64,000 bases of DNA, from the NCBI RefSeq assembly GCF_029784135.1, contig NC_073744.1:35850061-35914060 (forward strand). Reading direction: 5' to 3'. Origin of the DNA: Toxorhynchites rutilus septentrionalis (Eukaryota; Arthropoda; Insecta; Diptera; Culicidae). Made by a program: the position numbers and the translations under genes. This document shows, piece after piece, positions 56,801 to 64,000 of the stretch. The first letter of the stretch is position 1, and each line of letters begins with the position of its first letter. Below the pieces are notes generated by a model, which was given only the letters and a program-made list of their open reading frames with translations, did no database searches and was not told the origin of the DNA.

Positions 56801-57360
56801 TCAGTGTCAACCACCGAAAGAGCGCTCTGGAAGTTGCTCAAAGGCGAAATAAGATTTTGTTAAAAGGTTGAACGTTGGAGAAAAAGTAAATTGAACCTCG
56901 ACAAACGAACATAAACTCACACACATCGAGGCTCAGATAGTATCCCAAGTGGTTATACGCGGTTGTGTAATTGAATGACAGCAGCAATAACAAAAAGTTG
57001 AGAAGAAAACAAGTGGATTTCTGACAGTGCCATGGAGCAGTTAAATAACAAATGGTAGACTATATGCAGAAGTGAACAGTGTCTACCGCTGCAAAATAAA
57101 AACAAAACCGAAGAGACCAAACAGTGAGAGATAATCATCGTCATCATCATCATCATCATCAACAACAACTAGTCTCTCTGTTGTTTTTTTCACCGAGATT
57201 CCAGCATCCCAGCTTGCACACTCGAAAGCACCTTAAAAACCACTTGTCATCTCGTTCGCTGGGCCCCACCGAAGTGCACCTTCGCCGTACCAAAATTCGC
57301 GCCGATATCCAGAAAACACTACCAAACTCGACTTTTGCCGGTTGTTTTGGGTCTCGCCGT
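56800..57360 (+). other. candidate 5' UTR exon
   Basis: Starts near TTCAGTGTCAACC (initiator-like, ~56801) and has the A-rich, short-repeat composition usual in insect leaders, including (CAT)n at 57137-57163. It ends at TCGCC|GTGAGT, a good donor at 57360-57365. No matching acceptor or coding exon is in the window, so a gene with a large first intron running right would be needed. Weak, but the best such candidate here. Confidence 0.3.
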
Positions 57361-57365
57361 GAGTG

Positions 57366-58252
57366 TGCTTTTATTTTCTTTTTCTTCACTACTCCTCCAC
57401 AAGAGGATATTCCGCGCTGTGGACTCAAAAGCTTATGAGTTCATTAGTTTTCTTTTTCTGTTTGTTTGCATACGATTCGCATGAAATCATCGCAAACTGT
57501 GGTATTCGTCATTTGGAAGAAAAATACAGAACCCCACTGGGAAGGGTAACGATTCGAGCTCCTCACACTCAGAACATCAGTTGGGGACGAATATTAGCTA
57601 CTACTTCTAGACAACCGTTTTTAGTAGTAGTAGGAGGACTCGGAAAGGGGTGGTTTTGATGGCATAAATGGCAATTTGCATGTATTTTTTTTTATTCCAA
57701 GCTTTTCGGTTCGCCAGAGAATCTGTGGAATGTTGGCGTTTGCTTGGCTATGAAACTTTTTCGGTGGCTACGCTAGTTTGTGGATTTTTTTCTTATACTT
57801 ACTGTTCAATAATTGGTGAAGCTAGGTGAGAGCGATTACATCCACTAGATCTTCACTATCGAGCTAATTAAAACTGATCAAATGAAGTCACAGTGTCCGA
57901 TACACCTTCGCAAGCAGTATTAGTATGGTTCAGAAATTCCCCCTTTTAATTTAACTTTCTCTCCAGGAATAAGGGTTTGACGTTGCTGACACCTCTGATC
58001 CAAATTTTGTTGGAATTGTTTGACATTTTCCTGCTTCTTCTCGGAAAGTGTTCGATTCTTTAGAGCCAAATATCTTTCGAATGAGCGTAACTCCGGACAA
58101 CTGAGGGGTTTGGGTACTATAGTCACATGATTCCATATCTCCCGTACTAGAGCATAGTGACCGTTTTGACAGGTACTGATAATTGTAAATGAAGTCTTTG
58201 CTGGTGGAAAGTAGGCTTTTCTATGACAAGTACAAATTGCTTGCCAAACGGG
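57366..58252. other. no gene recognised
   Basis: Minus-strand frame 58264-57920 contains RSFERYLALKNRTLSEKKQE and VSATSNPYSWRE-like overlapping frames, possibly a decayed retrotransposon fragment; no diagnostic motif. Confidence 0.3.
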
Positions 58253-58424
58253 CAGTGTTGCCACATGTACAGATTTATCTGGACTGGTACTGTTTTTTCG
58301 TCATTTTTGGTACAGATTCTGTACGGTATAGAGTACAGATTTTTGTCAAAAAGTACAGATTGGTACAGATTTTTTCATTTGTGAAATCTGAAAGGATTCG
58401 CGTCGTATGTTTTGCCCAGATCAA

Positions 58425-59190
58425 CAGGTTGAATCGTTTGTTCCAGGCTGAAAAACCTGAAGTCACGATGCTACATGAAGAGCTGAAAGATTTTTATTTG
58501 ATTATTCTCTGTAGTATCTGCGAGGAATCTTACGTTGTTTCAATGTATATTGCTGTTAAATATGAAAATCATTTGAAAAGCGACAAGAATTTTAGGTTGG
58601 AATAGCAGCAAAAGAAATTATCAGAGCAATGGGCAGCGAAAGGCAAATCATTTCAAAGGATATTTGTCGCAGTTTTTTCGTGGAGCTGATCAAACAAATG
58701 AGAAAAAGATTCAATTGTGATGATTCGACGCTCAAGTCTACGGCAATGGTAAATCCCAGAAACTTTTCCAATTTGATTAGCATTAACGTTGTGTTAAAAG
58801 AGTTTCCAGGATTCTATAATGGGAATGTACAAGATGTGGAGAATTAATTCTGTAGCCTAAAGATAAAATGACTATGTTAAGAAATCACAATTTCAGAAAA
58901 CGAGCATGTGCAGAGTTGGTGGACAAAAATTGGATGCCTAAAAAGAATTGACGATTCGCTCGCCTTTTCGGCACTTCGATGCCTTGTTTGTAACGTTCTC
59001 ACTATGCCTCACTCCTCGGCAACTGTCAAGCGTTTTTTTTCTGAATATAACCAGAACAAAAATAAACTTTGAAATCGGCTCAGCAACGATACGATGAACG
59101 CTATTTTGAGATCAAAGGATTTGGTCAAACATCGTGGTGGCAGCTCGCATGTTTTAAACAATGATAGTATGCAATGTAGATTCAAAAAAC
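58425..59190 (+). pseudogene. hAT transposase relic (C-terminal part)
   Basis: Plus-strand blocks in two frames: FQAEKPEVTMLHEELKDFYL, then FFVELIKQMRKRFNCDDSTL, then RIDDSLAFSALRCLVC, MPHSSATVKRFFSEYNQNKN, KL-stop-NRLSNDTMNAILRSKD. The last matches the hAT dimerisation domain (PHSSA.VER.FS...KLRNRLS). A TGA replaces CGA after NKNKL, and a frameshift near 58600 separates the blocks. Nonfunctional. Confidence 0.75.
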
Positions 59191-59196
59191 TATGTA

Positions 59197-59925
59197 CGAG
59201 GGTCACTATTTATATTTCGGGAATTGGCAACACTGATGTCATGTGAGTCCATCTGATGGTTCCATCGTAAAGTTTGACATTTTTGACGATATACGTACTC
59301 AGAACATTTTGCCATACGGACGCTATTTGTTTATTTTATATTTAGTTGAAAGTTTGGTCTCGGCAAAAAAATGGAACTGAATCGTGAACATTTTCGTGCG
59401 ATGATTTTTTACGACTTTCGACGTGGATTATCACAACAAGAGTGCGTCAATCAACTTAATTTGACTTTTGGCGATGAAGCTCCATCAAAAACCACTGTGT
59501 ATCGCTGGTATAGTGAATTCAATAGTGGTCGTAGTTCGCTGTCCGACGAGTTTCGTGAAGGTCGTCCAAAATCGACTGTAGTGCCAGAAAACATCGATGC
59601 TGTGCACGAAATGATTAAGCAAGATCGTCATGTAACCTATTGTGAGATTGAGGCATCCCTAAGCATTAGTTCCACCAGCATATATGCGATTTTACATGAA
59701 CACTTAGTTGTGCGAAAATTATGTTCACGTTGGATCCCACATAATTTGACAATCGCTCAAAAAAAAGGATCGTGTCGATTGGAATAAATGCTTTGAAAAT
59801 TGGTTTAAGCGCATGCAAAAGTGTATCGATCATCGTGGCGAGTACTTTGAAAAACAATAAAAATATATTCGCAGCTTAAATATTTGTTTTTGTTCCTATT
59901 CCCGAAATATAAATAGTGACCCTCG
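59197..59925 (+). mobile_element. mariner element, internally deleted (729 bp)
   Basis: Flanked by TA (59195-59196 and 59926-59927). Terminal inverted repeats match for 28 bp: left begins CGAGGGTCACTATTTATATT, and the right is its inverse. Encodes a truncated transposase and retains the transposase's last ~30 codons. It sits inside the hAT relic and is therefore younger. Intact ends mean it could be moved in trans by a related transposase. Confidence 0.9.
59371..59787 (+). pseudogene. mariner transposase, N-terminal DNA-binding half
   Basis: 138 codons: MELNREHFRAMIFYDFRRGL, then the first helix-turn-helix (SQQECVNQLNLTFGDEAPS), TTVYRWYSEFNSGRSSLSDE, GRPKSTVVPENIDAVHEMIK and YCEIEASLSISSTSIYAILH. 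This is the paired-like domain of DD34D mariner transposases, with the linker SRWIPHNLT. A deletion after IAQKK removes the whole catalytic domain; a shifted frame (59774-59860) still shows DWNKCFENWFKRMQKC and GEYFEKQ. The product could bind ends but not cut. Confidence 0.85.
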
Positions 59926-60134
59926 TATAAGCATCATCAAACACACGAATGACCTGCAAATGTATGTAAATGTAGTATTTTTAGTAAATAAATTATTATT
60001 TTTTTAATGTTAATATTTTTATTTCTCTACAACGAATATTTTCGATGGTACAGATTTTTGGAGAAAAAAGTACAGATGAGAAAGATTTTAGACCCCTCTG
60101 GTACAAATTTAAATGTGGCAATAGTGCAAAAGGT

Positions 60135-60600
60135 ATATTTTCGGGAGATTTGCATTTTCGACCGTTGTACATTCTGCTAACACTAAACATACCGATTTTT
60201 CATGTATACCTATTCCTACCACAGCGGGTCAAGTCACCCTTTATGAATAGTTGGTGAACAATGATTCGATTTATATGGTTTTGTTGAGAAACGTGACATA
60301 GGGGAGATGGGGGTAAGACGGACATGTTAAGAAAAACTTCAATTGTATCTTTGGAAACTCGTATTTTCCAAAACCTAAAAGCAGTTTCTTACAGTTCAAT
60401 ATACTGGTTTTCGAAATAATTGGCCAAATGTTTTATAAAAAATGTGTTTTTTATGTTTTTACTGAAATTAAAATAAACTGAAAAGTAGAACATTTTTATC
60501 GATGCGGGTATAATGGACATGGGAGGAATATGGACAGGTCATTAATACAAAAGGCCAGGTTTATTGACGAAAGGAGTGTTCCTCACCCCCAGCCCATTCC
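60135..60600. other. no gene recognised
   Basis: AT-rich. GGGGGTAAGACGGACATGTT near 60309 and ATAATGGACATGGGAGGAAT near 60508 are alike and may be part of an uncharacterised repeat. Confidence 0.3.
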
Positions 60601-60607
60601 ACCCACG

Positions 60608-60985
60608 TAACTCAAGGGCAATTGAAAAAATTCAAATGGACACTGTTCGAGTGTCCTCCTTACTCCGCAGACCTCGCACCTAGCGACTATCACTTATTCC
60701 CGGTGATGAAACAGGCGTTCGGCGGTCAACGATTCGATAACACTGAAGAAATTCGTGACGCAGTTACATCGTACTTCAAAAAGCTGGACGCTACGCACTT
60801 CGCGCTCGGAATAGAAAAACTCGTGCCACGCTATGAAAAATGCTTCGAACGTTACGGCGATTATGTAGAAAAATAGAAAATAAAACGTAGATTACAAAAA
60901 TCACCTTGTTTTTTGTCCTAACTTTATTTTTCCGCGATTTCTGAGGCATTGAAACTTATTTTTTGAACGACCCTTGTTGATATCT
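60608..60985 (+). pseudogene. mariner transposase C-terminal fragment
   Basis: An open frame to 60876: QLKKFKWTLFECPPYSADLA, PSDYHLFPVMKQAFGGQRFD (third catalytic Asp in DLAPSD), then EEIRDAVTSYFKKLDATHFA and FERYGDYVEK-stop. The N-terminal two-thirds are missing. The 3' UTR (TTTTTTGTCCTAACTTTATT) and a possible end near 60980 (TGAACGACCCTTG) follow. It is less decayed than its neighbours. Confidence 0.8.
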
Positions 60986-61400
60986 CCCACGAGACCGTTC
61001 GTCAAATTTTGATGTTTTGAGCATGTGAAAAGTTGCGCACGGCTAGTGCCAAAAGAACTCAATATTAGTGACTGAAAACATGCTCGAACGATCCAACTCT
61101 GATCCCACGTTCATCCAACGCATAAATACTGACGACGAGACATGAGTGTATCTTTTTCCTTCTTGCGAAACTCAAATTACAGCTTCGCGGGACCCGTTTT
61201 GACAGCATTGAAGACAAAAAACGAATTCGCTACGTGAACTAAAGGTAATTTCTGCACACTGCCATAAAAGTGTTTCGATGACTGCTTTGTTCATTGGAAA
61301 AAGTTTATTGCTTCAGAAGGGGCCCATTCTGAAGGTGATAATATAAATTATAGCATTTTCTCCAAAAACACAAATTCCCGGTATATATTTGACAGAATGC
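60978..61400 (+). pseudogene. mariner-like transposase relic
   Basis: ISHETVRQIL, then ENMLERSNSDPTFIQRI (before a broken GDETW, here TDDET-stop), then a deletion and LHCHKSVSMTALFIGKSLLL-type frame matching the RWKKCIASEGAYFEGDNIN tail. Ends near the AAATTCCCGGTATATATTTG word shared with 34670. It starts inside the 3' end of the previous relic. Confidence 0.7.
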
Positions 61401-61406
61401 AATATA

Positions 61407-61935
61407 ACAGTTCGACTGAAAAGTTTATAAGGTAACACAGTAAAACTATTTTTTTTTCTGCAAAATTCAAGTTTATTATTCAACATACTTCGAGAGCGAT
61501 ACAGCAATTATAGCGGTCTTGACACTTGATACCATTCTTATAATACTCTATCGGTTTTTCCTCAAAATAGGCCTCAGTTTCGGTAATCACTTCATCATCG
61601 GTCTTAAATTTCTTGCCAGCGAGCATTCTTTTCAGGTCTGCGAACAGAAAATAGTCGCTGGGGGCTAGATCTGGAGAATACGGTGGATGCGGAAGCAATT
61701 CGAAGCCTAATTTATGCAATTTTGCCATCGTTTTCATTGATTTGTGATTTTTCCATTTTTTTCACAATAACAAAAGTTGCTTCACTCTCAATGCTGTAAC
61801 TCACGAACCAATCAATCGATTGCTGTCAAATTTTGACACCTATTCATTGAAAGATGGTGCTTTGCGATAGTCAAGTAGATTTTTGCAAGATGCGCCATCT
61901 AGACATCAACCTTATGAACTTTTCAGCCGAACTGT
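61407..61935 (-). mobile_element. mariner deletion derivative (529 bp) with TA duplication
   Basis: Flanked by TA (61405-61406, 61936-61937). Terminal inverted repeats of ~27 bp: left ACAGTTCGACTGAAAAGTTT, right (inverse) ACAGTTCGGCTGAAAAGTTC, with two mismatches over 27. The interior keeps only the C-terminal transposase segment on the minus strand. A non-autonomous element. Confidence 0.9.
61480..61737 (-). pseudogene. mariner transposase C-terminal fragment inside the deletion derivative
   Basis: 85 codons: MKTMAKLHKLGFELLPHPPY, SPDLAPSDYFLFADLKRMLA, GKKFKTDDEVITETEAYFEE, KPIEYYKNGIKCQDRYNCCI. It holds the PPYSPDLAPSDYFLF block with the third catalytic Asp and the C-terminal tail. The frame is clean, but the DNA-binding domain and first two catalytic blocks are deleted. 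Confidence 0.85.
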
Positions 61936-62417
61936 TAGATAATCATCCATCCATGGATGTACGTTTTTGATTTGGAGGTCTCAAACGCATATCACGAGAA
62001 ATAGTTGTTGCAATATATGTTATAAAATATACCTTTAGACGGTAGATTTTCTCCAGCAATGTTTTTCCGCCCAAAATACAAAGCATGGAGATAGTCAGTC
62101 AAGTGAACAATTTAACGAATAAATGGAGTATGTTTTGCGAACGAATGCGAGAGTGAGTTTTGTATTATAGCTTCAGTTCCCGTGAATGCTGTGTGCAACA
62201 ATTGGTTATATCAAATGTTTGATAGAAATATGGGTGATGTAGTAGGTAAAGCGGATTAGTGAGATTGCTAGCTATTCCACAACTACCTTGGACCCTGAGA
62301 CAAAGACAATACATTTTTTGGCTACTGCTTCCCAATTGTTCCCAATAACCAGTGTCCTACGCCAAGCTTCCGCCCGTGTCTCTAAGCGCACACTCTTCTA
62401 CATTTGGTTCAAAATAT

Positions 62418-62615
62418 TTCATTCGGGAACGTAGTTTTGAATTTTAGACGAGTCTTGGCAACGTTCCTATTTTCCGAAGTTTACTCAATACTTTACAATT
62501 ACTCAATACATTTTTTTTGGTTCAAAAGATTTCATTCGGGAACGTAGATTTGACTTTTAGACGAGTCTTGGCAACGCTCCTATTTTCCGAAGTTTACTCA
62601 ATACACTCTGAACCA
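62418..62615 (+). repeat. tandem duplication, ~113-bp period
   Basis: TTCATTCGGGAACGTAG recurs at 62418 and 62531, followed in both by ...TTTAGACGAGTCTTGGCAACG and TCCTATTTTCCGAAGTTTAC. Two units, few differences, no coding content. Confidence 0.75.
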
Positions 62616-62904
62616 CCTCTGGTTGAGCGAAATATTTCACTCATGGTCTAAATTGAAAAGTGCAATATTTTGAGTGTTTTCATAGTTTCAGATTTTTACA
62701 CAACTTTCCCAGCGGTATACAAGTTGCGGTAGTTAAGCAAATATTCTCCTGGTTTTGTTTTTAATTATCGAACGTTACTAATGATAACAAATATTTATAG
62801 AAAAAAAAAATTTCTATAAATATTTAGATTATTATTTATTTGTTTTATTTGTGCTGGGAACGACATTGTTTCGAGCAATACAAGTTTATAACTGTGCGCC
62901 TAAG

Positions 62905-63205
62905 AAAATGGTTATCTTGAATATTTGAGCGGAGTCTCCTTCAAAATGGCGATTCCCGCGGAAAAATACCCCATGAAAAAAATTTCAGCTCAATCGGAAC
63001 TCAGTGTCGCATAAACGTCAAAGTTTGAGTTTTTTGAAAACTGTGCAATAACCCAACGGGGAGTACATGAAATGTGCTATTTAAAAAAATCTATGCCAAA
63101 TATCTTCAAAACGTTATGATTCTGATGATTTTATTGCTTTCAAAAAACACTAACATTGCGTCTTTGCGACACTAGCAATTGAAGTTCGATTGAGCTGAAA
63201 TTTTG
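62905..63205. repeat. 'ATTAGGGTG' repeat family, copy 3 (diverged)
   Basis: Shares GAAAATGGTTATCTTGAAT, CAAAGTTTGAGTTTTTTGAA, TATGCCAAATATCTTCAAAA and TTCGATTGAGCTGAAATTTT with the copies at 9093 and 38852. It ends against the next motif-bounded element. Confidence 0.5.
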
Positions 63206-63217
63206 CATAGGGGTTTT

Positions 63218-63960
63218 GACGTAGCTCTACGTCTTTCATTTCTATGCTCGGTTAATTCAAAGTTTTGAGAACGAGAGCGTTACACCGGAACAACAAGATT
63301 TTAAACGATAAGTCACTTTATCCCAAAGATAAAATATCTACGCGTTATATGCTTACTAATTATTGACTCAAAAACTTGTTTCAATAGCTTAAATATTGCT
63401 TCAAAACAAATTCAGATCACACAAATATGTTTACAAGCTGGTGTCCGCTCGGAAATCCATTTTGTTGTGATTGGAAAGCGACGGGAAGATGGTCTCGCTC
63501 GCTCGCTTAAACACTATGCTCTTCTCTCCCAATTCCATTTCTTCTCTGCAACCGGACCGAACGGAGCGTTTGGCGAAAAACGAAGCGTAGATGACAATTC
63601 GATACAGACTGTTTACAAATGGTGACATTGGTTATGGATTTGATAGTGGAGAATAGGAAATGTTTGATATGATGTAAAGAATAATCCACCATATCAAAGA
63701 AACCTTATTGTTTGATGAAAGCAGGATTTTTATTATCATTTGTTGACGAATGCCACAATCGATCCATGATTCTAATTGGCGGAGAGGGAATATTATTTGT
63801 ACTGGGTACTTTCGAGGAAGAATCGATTCCTCCTTTAAAGGTTAATAATTCTTTTCGGGCTAAACGAAGTGGTATGATAATCACTCTATTTGAAAGATGA
63901 AATGTCTAAAAGCTATATGCTTGTTACTTATTGATTGCTAGGCAACGGTAGTCCTACATC
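63218..63960. repeat. region between inverted GACGTAG/CTACGTC motifs at the window's right end
   Basis: GACGTAGCTCTACGTC (63218-63233) faces GTAGTCCTACATC (63948-63960), and the latter is followed by CACCTTGCGGTTATATCTAA, as after 5050. The interior includes a TATATGCTT...TTATTGA block near each end and, at 63465-63560, a CGCTCGCTCGCTTAAACAC stretch that resembles a histone-type promoter. No coding gene. Confidence 0.45.
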
Positions 63961-64000
63961 CACCTTGCGGTTATATCTAAGATATAACCCACTTTTAGTT

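Larger units (their letters stand above)
58253..60126 (+). mobile_element. hAT element relic with a nested mariner
   Basis: Ends CAGTGTTGCCACATGTACAG (58253) and, read inward from the right, CACTATTGCCACATTTAAAT (60126). Near-matching 8-bp flanks are CAAACGGG (58245-58252) and CAAAAGGT (60127-60134), six of eight identical, as expected for an old hAT duplication. GTACAGATTTT words near both ends are subterminal repeats. Contains a hAT transposase relic and the mariner at 59197-59925. Removing the mariner leaves ~1.15 kb, so it is internally deleted. Confidence 0.75.

Overview
This is insect nuclear DNA, most likely from a mosquito of the Aedes/Culicinae type. The evidence is two intron-containing genes with insect-like products, short introns (58 and 61 bp), AT-rich intergenic DNA, and a dense load of the elements usual in large mosquito genomes: R1- and R4-clade non-LTR retrotransposons, a tRNA-derived SINE, mariner, hAT and piggyBac-like relics and many MITEs. 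Species cannot be fixed from the sequence alone. Layout: 1-2183 is a complete adenylosuccinate lyase gene (+, three coding exons). 2.2-11.9 kb is repeat-rich: an LTR-retrotransposon leader with a tRNA-Arg primer-binding site, elements carrying the motif GACGTAGGACTACGTC (one enclosing broken histone H2A copies), a piggyBac-type MITE and a tandem array. 11,982-17,291 (-) holds the three downstream coding exons of a DDHD/WWE-domain phospholipase A1 (PAPLA1/SEC23IP family); its first exon(s) lie to the right and were not found. 19.3-26.9 kb is one block between two (TC)n arrays: a degenerate R4/Dong-clade 3' fragment joined directly to a nearly intact R1-clade element, which is itself interrupted by a solo LTR and a SINE. 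From 27 kb to the right end I find no convincing cellular coding gene. That part holds an I-clade retrotransposon relic, a MITE with 35-bp perfect inverted repeats, about eight mariner relics, two nested hAT-type composites, long inverted repeats, a recent 270-bp tandem duplication and AT-rich palindromic repeats. CpG-rich stretches near 55.6-57.4 kb resemble insect promoter/5' UTR exon DNA, but no downstream coding exon is visible. The two cellular genes are housekeeping functions: AdSL in purine synthesis and PAPLA1 in lipid/ER-exit metabolism. They are not obviously linked in function. The rest is best read as a record of transposon activity. Its most unusual parts are the histone-containing GACGTAGGACTAC elements, the R4-R1 junction, and a hAT element inserted head-to-head into its own relative with a perfect 8-bp target duplication.
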